From Bacteroidota bacterium (lineage in GTDB: Bacteria > Bacteroidota > Bacteroidia > Chitinophagales > JACZTA01), in assembly GCA_022573915.1 (NCBI GenBank), contig JACZTA010000003.1, positions 1 to 39,633 of the forward strand: DNA of 39,633 bases, written 5' to 3'. Positions 1 to 10,177 of this stretch are shown piece by piece. A program made the translations under genes and the position numbers. The notes under the pieces were generated by a model. That model was not told the origin of the DNA, ran no database searches, and was given only the letters and a program-made list of their open reading frames with translations. How positions within the stretch are numbered: the first letter of the stretch is position 1; the number at the start of each line of letters is the position of its first letter.

Positions 1-12
1 TTGTTCTGAGAC

Positions 13-1182
13 ATTAGTAAAGACACTAAATATGATTTAAGAGGAGTATCTGCTGATAAGACAGATGTACATAATGCTGTTAAAGGGCTTGATAAGGGCT
101 TGTTTCCCAATGCCTTTTGCAAGATATTGCCGGATATCGTAGCCGGAGATAGCAGTTATTGTAATATAATGCATGCCGATACTGCAGGAACAAAAACTTC
201 TCTGGCTTACATATATTGGAAAGAAACGGGTGACAATAGTGTTTGGAAAGGTATCATTCAGGATGCTATAGTGATGAATATTGATGATCTTTTATGTGTA
301 GGTGCAACAAATAATATTATTATCTCATCAACAATAGGCAGAAATAAAAACCTCATCCCCGGAGAGGTAATTGAACATTTGATAAAAGGTACTACTGACT
401 GTATTGATGAATTGAGAGAACTCAGGGTTGATATTTATTTATCCGGTGGCGAAACTGCTGATGTGGGTGATATAGTCAGGACATTGGATGTCGGGTTTAC
501 TGTTTTTGTCAGGATGAAGAGAGAAGATGTAATAGTAAATAATATTCGTGATGGAGATGTCATCGTAGGTTTGACGTCATTCGGTCAGGCATCTTATGAG
601 AAACAGTATAATGGTGGGATGGGAAGCAATGGATTAACATCAGCCAGGCATGATGTTTTTGCCAATTATCTGGCTGAAAATTATCCTGAGAGTTTTGACC
701 CTTGCATCTCTGATGAGCTGATATATTCGGGAAACAAAAAATTAACTGATATTGATGAGGAGACGGGCATACCTGTTGGAAAACTCCTGTTATCTCCAAC
801 GAGAACGTATGCACCTGTTATAAAGGGAGTAATGGAGAAATATCTTTCAAAAATTCACGGGATGATCCATTGCACGGGGGGAGCACAGACCAAAGTATTG
901 AATTTTGTAGAAGATTTACATATCATAAAAGATAATATGTTTGATGTACCACCGCTGTTTCAATTAATTCAAAAGGAATCGGGTACATCATGGCAGGAGA
1001 TGTACAAGGTGTTCAATATGGGACATAGGATGGAGATTTATGTTGCACCTGAAGATGCTCAACCGATAATAGATATTTCAATGGGATTTAATGTAGATGC
1101 CAAGATAATAGGCAGATGTGAGAAAGCCGATGTTAAAAAATTGACCATCAATACGGATAATGGTGAGTTCATTTATCATTAA
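13..1182 (+). CDS. purM: Phosphoribosylformylglycinamidine cyclo-ligase (AIR synthase, PurM)
   Basis: Open frame from after the TGA at 7-9 to the TAA at 1180-1182. The reading [41 protein letters not shown]...[22 protein letters not shown] resembles Bacteroidetes PurM. The called ORF start at 100 (TTG) cuts off the conserved N-terminus; the likely start is ATT at 13. Confidence 0.88.
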   Translation: MSKDTKYDLRGVSADKTDVHNAVKGLDKGLFPNAFCKILPDIVAGDSSYCNIMHADTAGTKTSLAYIYWKETGDNSVWKGIIQDAIVMNIDDLLCVGATNNIIISSTIGRNKNLIPGEVIEHLIKGTTDCIDELRELRVDIYLSGGETADVGDIVRTLDVGFTVFVRMKREDVIVNNIRDGDVIVGLTSFGQASYEKQYNGGMGSNGLTSARHDVFANYLAENYPESFDPCISDELIYSGNKKLTDIDEETGIPVGKLLLSPTRTYAPVIKGVMEKYLSKIHGMIHCTGGAQTKVLNFVEDLHIIKDNMFDVPPLFQLIQKESGTSWQEMYKVFNMGHRMEIYVAPEDAQPIIDISMGFNVDAKIIGRCEKADVKKLTINTDNGEFIYH

Positions 1183-1199
1183 TACTAAATAATAAATCT

Positions 1200-2270
1200 G
1201 TGTTAGAAAAATTAGAAGGCATAAAACAGCGCTGGTTAGCTATTGGACAGCAAATTATTGACCCGGAAGTGATTGCGGATATGAAGCGTTATATCAGGTT
1301 GAGCAAAGAATACAAGGAATTGCAGGTGATTGTAGATGCCTATAAAATCTATAAGGATGTTATTGAAAATATTGCCTCTGCAAAAGAAATTCTTACAACA
1401 GAGAAGGATGTTGAATTCAGGGATATGGCTAAGATGGAATTGGATGAACTAACCGGGAAGAAAGCACGATTAGAGGAAAAAATCAAAAATTTACTGATTC
1501 CTCAAGACCCGGAGGATGCGAAAAATGCAGTGGTGGAGATAAGAGCAGGAACTGGTGGTGACGAGGCGAGTATTTTTGCGGGAGACCTTTACAGGATGTA
1601 CTTAAAGTATTGTGACTCAAAAGGTTGGAAAACAGAATTGGTTGATGTTTCCGAAGGAACTGCCGGTGGTTTTAAAGAGGTCATTTTTAATGTAACCGGT
1701 GAAGATATATACGGACAAATGAAGTATGAATCAGGCGTGCATAGGGTGCAGAGAGTTCCTCAAACAGAGACACAGGGAAGGGTTCATACATCTGCGGCAT
1801 CTGTTGTGGTGTTTCCGGAGGCAGATGAATTTGATGTTGAAATTAATCCGGCAGATATAAAAAAAGACACTTACTGTTCTTCCGGTCCTGGGGGGCAATC
1901 TGTTAATACTACCTATTCTGCCATTCGGTTAACTCATATCCCTACCGGAATAGTTGCCCAATGCCAGGATCAAAAATCACAGCTCAAGAATTATGACAAG
2001 GCGCTTTCTGTATTGAGGTCAAGGATATATGAACTGGAATACAGGAAGAGGATGGAAGAACTTGCCAGCAAAAGAAAGACGATGGTTTCAACAGGTGATC
2101 GTTCTGCTAAGATCAGAACGTATAATTTTCCCCAGGGAAGGTTGACAGATCATCGTATCGGTTTGACGCTGTACAATTTACCGGAGATTATGGCAGGCGA
2201 TATTACAGAGATCATGGATGCTCTTGCAATAGCCGAAAATGCGGAAAGAATGAAAACATCCGGTAACTGA
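1200..2270 (+). CDS. prfA: Peptide chain release factor 1
   Basis: GGQ motif ([33 protein letters not shown]), RF1 region [26 protein letters not shown] start; directly follows purM. Confidence 0.95.
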   Translation: MLEKLEGIKQRWLAIGQQIIDPEVIADMKRYIRLSKEYKELQVIVDAYKIYKDVIENIASAKEILTTEKDVEFRDMAKMELDELTGKKARLEEKIKNLLIPQDPEDAKNAVVEIRAGTGGDEASIFAGDLYRMYLKYCDSKGWKTELVDVSEGTAGGFKEVIFNVTGEDIYGQMKYESGVHRVQRVPQTETQGRVHTSAASVVVFPEADEFDVEINPADIKKDTYCSSGPGGQSVNTTYSAIRLTHIPTGIVAQCQDQKSQLKNYDKALSVLRSRIYELEYRKRMEELASKRKTMVSTGDRSAKIRTYNFPQGRLTDHRIGLTLYNLPEIMAGDITEIMDALAIAENAERMKTSGN

Positions 2271-2369
2271 TGACGTTGACAATTAGGTTGTTTGGGTGAT
2301 CAACCCATGTTTCTATCCAAATCAAATCATATAAAAAAATCGTAATTTTAATGTTTATCACACACACAC

Positions 2370-5300
2370 ATGCAAGCTGATACCATATATAATCCAAAAA
2401 ATAACATCCGTATAATTACTGCAGGCTCTTTGTTTGACGGACATGACGCTGCAATTAACATCATGCGCCGAATCATACAGGCTTCCGGTGCTGAGGTGAT
2501 CCACCTGGGTCATAACAGATCTGTTAAGGAAGTAGTGGATGCAGCAATTCAAGAGGATGTGCAAGGGATTGCATTGACCTCCTACCAGGGAGGGCATATG
2601 GAATATTTCAAGTATATGTTTGATATGCTCAAGAAAAGGAAAATGGGCCACATCAAAATATTTGGAGGTGGCGGTGGAACAATTCTTCCTGAAGAGATCG
2701 CGGAACTGGAAGCCTATGGAATCTACAAGATCTTCTCTCCTGACGATGGAAGGAAAGTTGGCCTTCAGGGAATGATCAACGAATTAATGGAGGCTTGCGA
2801 TTATTCCTTGAAATCTCAGTTTAATGGAGAACTGAAGAAAATTTCTGATCGGAATCCCAACATCATTGCAAAAGCAATAACCCTGGTTGAATCCTATCCA
2901 AGGGATTCTAAAAAGCTTATTTCCGAACTGAAAAAAGCTTCTCTAACACAGTCAAATCCGGTTCCGGTATTGGGTGTAACCGGTACGGGTGGTGCGGGTA
3001 AATCATCTGTGGTTGACGAACTGGTAAGAAGATATTTGAATGAATTCAAGAATAACACCGTGGCCATTATTTGTGTAGATCCATCCAAAAGAAAAACAGG
3101 AGGGGCGCTGCTGGGCGACAGGATCAGGATGAATGCTATCAATACCGATAGGGTTTATATGCGTTCATTAGCTACACGGCAGACCAATTTTGCATTGTCT
3201 AAAGCCATAGACGAAGCAACCAATATATGCAAGGCAGCCGGATTCGATTGGATCATTGTTGAAAGTTCCGGTATTGGACAAGCTGATACGGAGATAACCA
3301 ATTATTGTGACGTTTCTCTTTACGTGATGACTCCGGAATATGGAGCCGCCACGCAACTGGAAAAGATCAATATGCTTGATTATGCAGATGTGATCGCGAT
3401 CAACAAGTTTGACAAACCCGGGGCAGAGGATGCGTTAAAGGATGTGCGTAAACAATATAAAAGGAATCATAACCTGTTTAAGGCAAAGGATCAGGATTTA
3501 CCGGTTTATCAGACCATAGCTTCTCAGTTCAACGATGGAGGAGTGAATAATTTATACAAGAACTTACTGGATATCATTGCCACCAAAACCGGCCGGGATT
3601 TTAGGTCGAACCAAAAGTTCAAGAATAATACAACTAATAAAGCGTACATCATTCCGCCATCCCGCGTAAGGTATCTGGCTGAAATTGCCGAGACGATCTA
3701 CGATTATGATAAGTGGGTGGATGAACAATCTGAGATTGCACAGCAGCTCTACCAGCTTAAGGGTGCTATAGCATTAACAAAGCAGGCAAAAGATAAGAAG
3801 CCCCTGCAAGCATTGTATAAATCGCATGAAAATAAATTGGATCCCGAGTGCAAAAAAGTCCTGGATGGTTGGCCGAACAAACTGAAGAAGTTTGAAAAGG
3901 AAAACCTAGAGTTTCAGGTGCGTGGCAAAACGATTAAAATACCACTTACGGTAGAAACTTTGTCTCATACCAGGATAAGGAAGATCGTCCTGCCAAAGTA
4001 TAAAGCTTGGGGAGATATCCTCAGATGGGTGCTTACCGAAAATATTCCGGGGGAATATCCCTTTGCAGCCGGAGTTTACCCGTTGAAGCGTGAAAGTGAA
4101 GATCCTACGAGGATGTTTGCCGGTGAAGGTTCTCCTGAAAGGACTAATAAGCGTTTTCATTATGTTTCCATTGATCAACCTGCTAAAAGATTGTCGACAG
4201 CCTTTGATTCGGTGACTCTGTATGGAGAAGATCCTGATAAGCGACCTGATATTTATGGTAAGATCGGTAATGCAGGAGTTAGTATTGCCACCCTGGATGA
4301 TGCGAAAAAACTCTATTCCGGGTTTGATTTGATCGATCCAAAGACATCGGTATCCATGACCATCAATGGGCCGGCTCCTATCATCCTCGCATTTTTTATG
4401 AATGCTGCAATCGATCAGCAATGTGAGAAATATATTCATGATAAAAAATTGACCAGATCGGTGCAGGCTAAGATCAAGAAAATATTCAAGCAAAAAGGCG
4501 TCAGTCAGCCCACTTATAAAGGAAACCTTCCGGTTGGAAATAATGGCCGTGGTACAATGCTTTTGGGTATTACAGGCGACCAGGTGTTACCGAAATCTGT
4601 TTATGAAAAAATCAAAAGAGATACACTTTCGAAAGTACGGGGAACCGTTCAGGCGGACATCCTTAAAGAGGATCAGGCTCAAAACACGTGCATCTTTTCA
4701 ACCGAATTTGCCTTGAAGATGATGGGTGACGTCCAGGAGTATTTTATTGAGAAGAATATCCGAAACTTTTATTCCGTTTCAATATCCGGTTATCATATAG
4801 CCGAAGCCGGTTCCAATCCAATAACACAGCTGGCCTTTACTTTGGCAAATGGCTTCACCTATGTTGAATATTATTTATCCCGCGGAATGAACATCAATGA
4901 TTTTGCACCTAACCTTTCCTTCTTCTTTTCGAACGGAATGGATCCGGAATATGCTGTAATTGGGAGAGTGGCGAGGAAGATCTGGGCGAAAGCGATGCGA
5001 ATTAAATACGGTGCGAATGAACGTTCACAGATGTTAAAATATCATATTCAAACCTCCGGCAGGTCGCTCCATGCGCAGGAAATAAATTTCAATGATATCC
5101 GAACCACTCTGCAAGCTTTGTACGCCATTTATGATAATTGTAATTCCTTGCACACAAATGCATACGATGAAGCGATAACTACACCAACAGAAGAATCGGT
5201 AAGAAGGGCAATTGCGATCCAGTTAATTATAAATAAGGAACTGGGGCTGGCTAAAAATCAAAACCCCTTACAAGGTTCATTCATTATAGAGGAGCTGACT

Positions 5301-5738
5301 GACCTGGTAGAAGAAGCTGTCTTATCAGAATTTAACAGCATTTCGGAAAGGGGTGGTGTATTGGGAGCGATGGAATGGATGTACCAGAGAAGTAAGATAC
5401 AGGAAGAATCGTTATATTATGAATCGCAAAAGGTAAGTGGTGATCTACCCCTCGTAGGTGTGAATACTTTTTTTGGTAAGGATGGTTCACCGATCATCAG
5501 GCCAAAGCAGATCATCCGCTCGACTGAAGAAGAAAAACGACACCAGATTTTCACACTGAATAATGTCCATAAGATCAACAAGGATACATCAAAGGATAGC
5601 CTGGAAGCACTTAAGAAAACAGCTTTGAATAACGAAAATATATTTGCTTCGCTTCTTGAAGTTTCAAAGAATTGTTCATTGGGTGAGATGGCCAATGCCC
5701 TTTATGCTGTGGGTGGGCAATACAGAAGGAATATGTAG
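2370..5738 (+). CDS. icmF: Fused isobutyryl-CoA / methylmalonyl-CoA-type mutase: B12-binding domain, MeaB-like GTPase and mutase domain
   Basis: 1122 aa. N-terminal [16 protein letters not shown]12-binding domain, central P-loop [12 protein letters not shown] with MeaB-like region, C-terminal mutase domain ([38 protein letters not shown]). Confidence 0.93.
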   Translation: MQADTIYNPKNNIRIITAGSLFDGHDAAINIMRRIIQASGAEVIHLGHNRSVKEVVDAAIQEDVQGIALTSYQGGHMEYFKYMFDMLKKRKMGHIKIFGGGGGTILPEEIAELEAYGIYKIFSPDDGRKVGLQGMINELMEACDYSLKSQFNGELKKISDRNPNIIAKAITLVESYPRDSKKLISELKKASLTQSNPVPVLGVTGTGGAGKSSVVDELVRRYLNEFKNNTVAIICVDPSKRKTGGALLGDRIRMNAINTDRVYMRSLATRQTNFALSKAIDEATNICKAAGFDWIIVESSGIGQADTEITNYCDVSLYVMTPEYGAATQLEKINMLDYADVIAINKFDKPGAEDALKDVRKQYKRNHNLFKAKDQDLPVYQTIASQFNDGGVNNLYKNLLDIIATKTGRDFRSNQKFKNNTTNKAYIIPPSRVRYLAEIAETIYDYDKWVDEQSEIAQQLYQLKGAIALTKQAKDKKPLQALYKSHENKLDPECKKVLDGWPNKLKKFEKENLEFQVRGKTIKIPLTVETLSHTRIRKIVLPKYKAWGDILRWVLTENIPGEYPFAAGVYPLKRESEDPTRMFAGEGSPERTNKRFHYVSIDQPAKRLSTAFDSVTLYGEDPDKRPDIYGKIGNAGVSIATLDDAKKLYSGFDLIDPKTSVSMTINGPAPIILAFFMNAAIDQQCEKYIHDKKLTRSVQAKIKKIFKQKGVSQPTYKGNLPVGNNGRGTMLLGITGDQVLPKSVYEKIKRDTLSKVRGTVQADILKEDQAQNTCIFSTEFALKMMGDVQEYFIEKNIRNFYSVSISGYHIAEAGSNPITQLAFTLANGFTYVEYYLSRGMNINDFAPNLSFFFSNGMDPEYAVIGRVARKIWAKAMRIKYGANERSQMLKYHIQTSGRSLHAQEINFNDIRTTLQALYAIYDNCNSLHTNAYDEAITTPTEESVRRAIAIQLIINKELGLAKNQNPLQGSFIIEELTDLVEEAVLSEFNSISERGGVLGAMEWMYQRSKIQEESLYYESQKVSGDLPLVGVNTFFGKDGSPIIRPKQIIRSTEEEKRHQIFTLNNVHKINKDTSKDSLEALKKTALNNENIFASLLEVSKNCSLGEMANALYAVGGQYRRNM

Positions 5739-5941
5739 TAAATAATGATATCGCTTGTTAATTGAATTCTCGCATTTTAATGAATATGAGAAGTTCTAAT
5801 AAGAATTCAATTATATGCCTTGATTTTTTGTAAATGATAATTAAACATTATACATTTACAATACCTCATGAAATCATTTATTAATTCTGCTCAACCTATG
5901 CACTGCATACTGCATTGCATAAAAATCTAAATTACAACGTT

Positions 5942-6211
5942 ATGAATAAAGGACAACTTATTGATCGGATTGCGAAAGACGCAAACATCACAAAAACTCA
6001 AGCCCAAAAAGCTATCGAATCATTTACCTCCCACACTATGTCAGCAGTTTCAAGTGGCGACAAGGTTACACTTGTTGGATTTGGTTCATGGTCTCCTGCA
6101 AAAAGAGCAGCTCGCACAGGTAGAAATCCTCAAACAGGTGAAGCGATTAAAATTCCCGCAAGAACGGTGGCTAAATTTAAGCCGGGTAAGGACTTTAGTT
6201 CAAAGATGTAA
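5942..6211 (+). CDS. HU family DNA-binding protein
   Basis: MNKGQLIDRIAKDANITKTQAQKAIESF...VTLVGFGSWSPAKRAARTGRNPQTGEAIKIPARTVAKFKPGK is the HU/IHF fold signature; internal ATG at 5942 fits the family N-terminus better than the ORF start at 5915. Confidence 0.95.
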   Translation: MNKGQLIDRIAKDANITKTQAQKAIESFTSHTMSAVSSGDKVTLVGFGSWSPAKRAARTGRNPQTGEAIKIPARTVAKFKPGKDFSSKM

Positions 6212-6231
6212 ATGTTAGATACTATAAAAAT

Positions 6232-6262
6232 AAAAAACCCCATCAATTGATAGGGTTTTTTT
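6232..6262. terminator. Bidirectional Rho-independent terminator between convergent genes (HU + and M49 peptidase -)
   Basis: AAAAAACCC-CATCAATTGATA-GGGTTTTTTT: inverted repeat with A-tract on one side and T-tract on the other, between two convergent stop codons. Confidence 0.85.
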
Positions 6263-6283
6263 ATGTCCAAAATGCCAGTAATA

Positions 6284-8350
6284 TTAATTGTAATCCGGAA
6301 GAAACGAATGATGCTTTGCATAATGCAGCATCTGCTCTGTAAAATCTTTAGGATACTCGATCTTTACATCAATAATATTCTCTCCATCCATCACCGGAAC
6401 CATTTGAGGATTGATAAACCCTGAATAAGGTGCAATTCCGAGTTTTTCATACCTCTCGAGCATCTCTTTATGGATCAGTTTGTCAACCTTAACTCCATAG
6501 GTTTCGACGAGATTTTTACCGGCCTCGTAATCGCCTTCCGACTTGATCCTTTGAATCTCGCCAAGAAGTTCGCCAAATAGCTCACGAAGTTTCATATAAT
6601 CATTGATAATAAAATATGTCTTGTTATTTTTTACTTTCCTCTCAATAACATTATCTGCTTTTCCTTTTGCGTATGCCCACTGAGCGATCATCTGCCTGTT
6701 TCTCATATGTGACTCTTCAACATTATCACCCAATTCGATACGTTTCAATTGCCACATCATCCCGTTACTAATGTAGTTATCATACTCTGTCTTGGCTACA
6801 TCCATGGTATTCATCAACCCGAGATCAATTAGCTTCTGATCCATTATGAAATAAAGTCCAAACAGATCTGCTCTTCCTTCTTCCAAAGTCGATGCGTAAT
6901 TCTTCAATGTTTCTTTAGGTGTTCCAACCCCATCTTTTATTTGCCCGGATGCATGTCCAATCACCTCGTGAAGATCAACCAACAATGTATGGGCGAGCGA
7001 ACCATATTCCTTGTATCTTTCTTTCTCTTCCTTACTGTAACCAAATTCGTCCATGTATCCGCCACCCGCTGAGACAGCTCCGTAGGCATGGATAATATTA
7101 CTCAGTGAAACAGATTTGGAACCATGTGCTTTCCTGATCCACCCTGCATTGGGTAGATTAATACCGATGGGCGTGGATGGCGAGGCATCGCCTGATTCCA
7201 TGATAACTATAACCACATTTGCCGATATACCTTTTACCTCGGTTTTTTTATACGCGTCAGGAATTGGAGCGTGGTCTTCAAACCATTGTGCGTTATCGCT
7301 GAAAGTGCTCATTCTTTTTGATGCTTCATGATCTTTAAGCATCAACACAGATTCGTATGCACCTCTATACCCCAGTGCATCACCATATACTTCAATAAAT
7401 CCGTTGATAAGATCTATGTCCGAATCTAATTGTTTTACCCATGCTACATTATAATCATCAAAATCTTTCAGATCTCCGGATTTGTAATATTTGATAAGTT
7501 TCAAAAAGACATCCTTTTGTTGATCATCTTCCGCAACCTCAGCAGCCAGGGCCAACCAAATGATTATTTGCTTGATCGCATCTGAATACATACCGTCCAC
7601 CTTCCAAACCTTTTCGCGTACCACATTATTTTCCTTAATCAGCTTAGAGTTTAACCCGTATGAGATAGGGGTTGGAGTATCGTCTTCACTATGAGATTTA
7701 TAAAAGGTTTCTACCTCTTTCAGAGTTACATTTTCGTAATAATTATTGGCCGAGCTTGCTATGATATCCACGTCGGGATCCAGATTTACTCTCTTCATGT
7801 CGACTTTTTCGCTAAATATATATGGTATCAACGTTCCGGTTAAATTGCTCAAAGTTTGACCCTCCTTTAACGGAAACGTACCATTAGACGATCCCTGTAT
7901 GAGTGAAACAAAGTATTCGGGTTCAAAATCCGGCAATATCTTTTTAGTAGAGTAATGGTGATGTATTCCATTTGAGAACCAGACTCGCTTAGTATACACC
8001 ATAAACTGTTCAAATTCAGGAGAATTTCTCTCTCCTTCATAGTGTTTAACTATTTCTTCGAGTGTTCTTCTAATAGTTAGATTATGCTTATAATTTTGAT
8101 CGTAAATGATATCGCGGCCTGCCAGGGAAGCTTGATACAAATAATACAATAACTGCTTTTGTTTCAAGGGTAATTCTTCAAATCCCGGCACTTGGTATTG
8201 TAAAATTCGAAGGTCTGCAAACTGCTCAACTTCAAATCGAAATTCTACATCGCCTTTCTTTTCAGTATCGACAGATTCTTTTTCTCCGCCCGTGAATGCC
8301 ATCAGAATAATCAACATCAAGGCTATGCTAAATGCTTTTAAGTATTTCAT
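6284..8350 (-). CDS. Dipeptidyl peptidase III-like zinc metallopeptidase (family M49)
   Basis: HEXXGH zinc motif in LLVDLHEVIGHASGQ and second motif EEGRADLFGLYFIMD; N-terminal signal-like MKYLKAFSIALMLIILMAFT from the internal ATG at 8350. Confidence 0.9.
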   Translation of the reverse strand: MKYLKAFSIALMLIILMAFTGGEKESVDTEKKGDVEFRFEVEQFADLRILQYQVPGFEELPLKQKQLLYYLYQASLAGRDIIYDQNYKHNLTIRRTLEEIVKHYEGERNSPEFEQFMVYTKRVWFSNGIHHHYSTKKILPDFEPEYFVSLIQGSSNGTFPLKEGQTLSNLTGTLIPYIFSEKVDMKRVNLDPDVDIIASSANNYYENVTLKEVETFYKSHSEDDTPTPISYGLNSKLIKENNVVREKVWKVDGMYSDAIKQIIIWLALAAEVAEDDQQKDVFLKLIKYYKSGDLKDFDDYNVAWVKQLDSDIDLINGFIEVYGDALGYRGAYESVLMLKDHEASKRMSTFSDNAQWFEDHAPIPDAYKKTEVKGISANVVIVIMESGDASPSTPIGINLPNAGWIRKAHGSKSVSLSNIIHAYGAVSAGGGYMDEFGYSKEEKERYKEYGSLAHTLLVDLHEVIGHASGQIKDGVGTPKETLKNYASTLEEGRADLFGLYFIMDQKLIDLGLMNTMDVAKTEYDNYISNGMMWQLKRIELGDNVEESHMRNRQMIAQWAYAKGKADNVIERKVKNNKTYFIINDYMKLRELFGELLGEIQRIKSEGDYEAGKNLVETYGVKVDKLIHKEMLERYEKLGIAPYSGFINPQMVPVMDGENIIDVKIEYPKDFTEQMLHYAKHHSFLPDYN

Positions 8351-8429
8351 TATATCAGAGGTTTTAATTGAAATTTTAGGGATTGCAAATTTAATCAATT
8401 AAATATTTTGAAAAGTATATTGATTCAGA

Positions 8430-9056
8430 TTAATCCTTTTCCCACTTACGACGCGTAGTTCCTCCATGGCGGATCACATCCCAGTGATTTTCTCTTGCAA
8501 GCTTGAGCAATCTTTTCCTTAGTAGTTTCGGATAAAAAATTTTCCAGTAGGTTCTTTGATATGGGTATCTCTTCAGTATGTTTATTTGACTAAGTATGTC
8601 ATATGCTGCTGAACCACAACGCATTCCGATAAATGCGTAGTCGTAAGGCGAATTACTCAGGTAGGATTTCGATATTCTGCTTAGTTGAGTTTTCTGTGCT
8701 TTTGAAACCGGTATTATAATAGTGGCTTTTTTCATTTGAGAAGATTCTCCTCCAAATATCTCCCAAAATGACTTTTCACGATGAATTACGAATTTGCCGT
8801 GGATGTGTTTGCTGCTGGATATTACATGAAATTTACCGGAGGGTATAAAATCAATAATAGTATTGGAATCTATTTCAATTCCAACGTGGCCACCGTGTAT
8901 TCCTCCAAACCATTTTGGTTCTTCATTTTTAAATTCCTTTCTATGCTTGGATCCGTACAAAAAATGAACTTTAACATAGGTGCTGTCTTGAGGGTAAAGA
9001 GTCTTGACCAGACAAATCAAAACGAGTGTCAGAGTGAGGTTTTTCAAATTCATCAT
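8430..9056 (-). CDS. Secreted hypothetical protein, possible permuted papain-fold (NlpC/P60-like) hydrolase
   Basis: Signal-like N-terminus MMNLKNLTLTLVLICLVKTLYPQ; GGIHGGHVGIEI followed later by YDYAFIGMRCGSAAYDIL (His before Cys). Confidence 0.6.
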   Translation of the reverse strand: MMNLKNLTLTLVLICLVKTLYPQDSTYVKVHFLYGSKHRKEFKNEEPKWFGGIHGGHVGIEIDSNTIIDFIPSGKFHVISSSKHIHGKFVIHREKSFWEIFGGESSQMKKATIIIPVSKAQKTQLSRISKSYLSNSPYDYAFIGMRCGSAAYDILSQINILKRYPYQRTYWKIFYPKLLRKRLLKLARENHWDVIRHGGTTRRKWEKD

Positions 9057-9297
9057 AAGAATGCTGGATGTGAGTCAGGAACTTCAAATATCATGCCTTG
9101 TGAATTTGGAAGCTCGCGCTTGCAACGGTTACTAGTTTATGATTGATTGACCTTAATAAAATGCCGAAATTAATAGGGTGGCAGGGGGGCGGGTCCTCTT
9201 TATGGTATCGCCAAAATCCACAATCAAATCACTTGTCCGCCTTTGGCGGAAAACTCAAATATCATACCTCATATTTCTTCTATCGAGGAGTTTGTTT

Positions 9298-10047
9298 TCA
9301 ATCAACGAACGGCCCATTAAGAATCATCTCCTGACCATGAGGCCTACCGGATATGAATAAGAATCGACACATTGGATTACTGGTGATGGTAAATTTTTCT
9401 TGATCGCTAAAAAATAGTGCTTCACCCTTTTCCACGCTATGATACGGTACACTTATTGCACCATCAAAAACATATATAAATCCTTTATGGTCCTTTGGCA
9501 AAGTTATCTCATATGGTGCGCCGTTTTCACTCGTAACGTCTTTATAAATGACTTCGGTTTGCAAGATCAATGAAGAACCTTCGCCCGCAATAACTATTTC
9601 CCTGATGCCATCGCCGCCATTAACCGGAAAATCACCCTTGTCAACCTGCTGATAAGAAGGATTCATTCCTTTTTTTGATTTTTCCAGGTTTATCCAAAGT
9701 TGAAAACCATGGTTCACCCCTTCTTCAGCAGGAAGTTCCGAATGTTCCAATCCTGATCCCGCAGTGAATCTTTGGACACCCCCGGCGTAAACAGAGCTAT
9801 CATTTCCGAGGTTGTCTTTGTGATTGAATCCGCCCTCGAGCATATAAGTCAAACCTTCAAAACCCCGGTGAGGATGGGTTGGGAAACCTGCCGGTGGCGT
9901 GACAAAGAATTCATCCAACAAGACAAATGGATCATATGTGTTCATTAACTGGGTTGGAAAAAGTCGTTTTACATTGGCTCCTGCCCCTTCCATCATTGCA
10001 TGGGCTTTCACCTTGAGCATATTCTTTTCGCTTGTTTGATTGCCCAT
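9298..10047 (-). CDS. Pirin family protein
   Basis: DPFVLLDEFFVTPPAGFPTHPHRGFEGLTYMLEGGFNHKDNLGN...AGGVQRFTAGSGLEHSE is a pirin/cupin signature. Confidence 0.95.
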   Translation of the reverse strand: MGNQTSEKNMLKVKAHAMMEGAGANVKRLFPTQLMNTYDPFVLLDEFFVTPPAGFPTHPHRGFEGLTYMLEGGFNHKDNLGNDSSVYAGGVQRFTAGSGLEHSELPAEEGVNHGFQLWINLEKSKKGMNPSYQQVDKGDFPVNGGDGIREIVIAGEGSSLILQTEVIYKDVTSENGAPYEITLPKDHKGFIYVFDGAISVPYHSVEKGEALFFSDQEKFTITSNPMCRFLFISGRPHGQEMILNGPFVD

Positions 10048-10177
10048 AGCTTCTTACAAAGTCTGTTGCCAGGTTTTAAACCTGACACATAGTGAAAATA
10101 GTTCCGGCCGCTGGATTCAAACCTGACACCGAACGAAAAATAGTTATTTTTGGTCACTTAGACTTCGAACATTGACT

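Noticed and set aside
2271-2369. Cobalamin riboswitch upstream of icmF
   Set aside because: The gap is about 100 nt, and no B12-box-like or riboswitch core sequence was recognised.
2351-2370. CACACACACA dinucleotide run next to the icmF start codon
   Set aside because: Too short to be considered a phase-variable tract without population data.
3906-4493. 195-aa antisense ORF inside icmF
   Set aside because: Lies opposite a strongly conserved mutase coding region; no recognisable protein.
9081-9269. Direct repeat ACTTCAAATATCATGCCT / ACTCAAATATCATACCT flanking the 9.1-9.3 kb gap
   Set aside because: Short, imperfect and AT-rich; could flank an inserted element but no insertion content or target-site evidence is visible.
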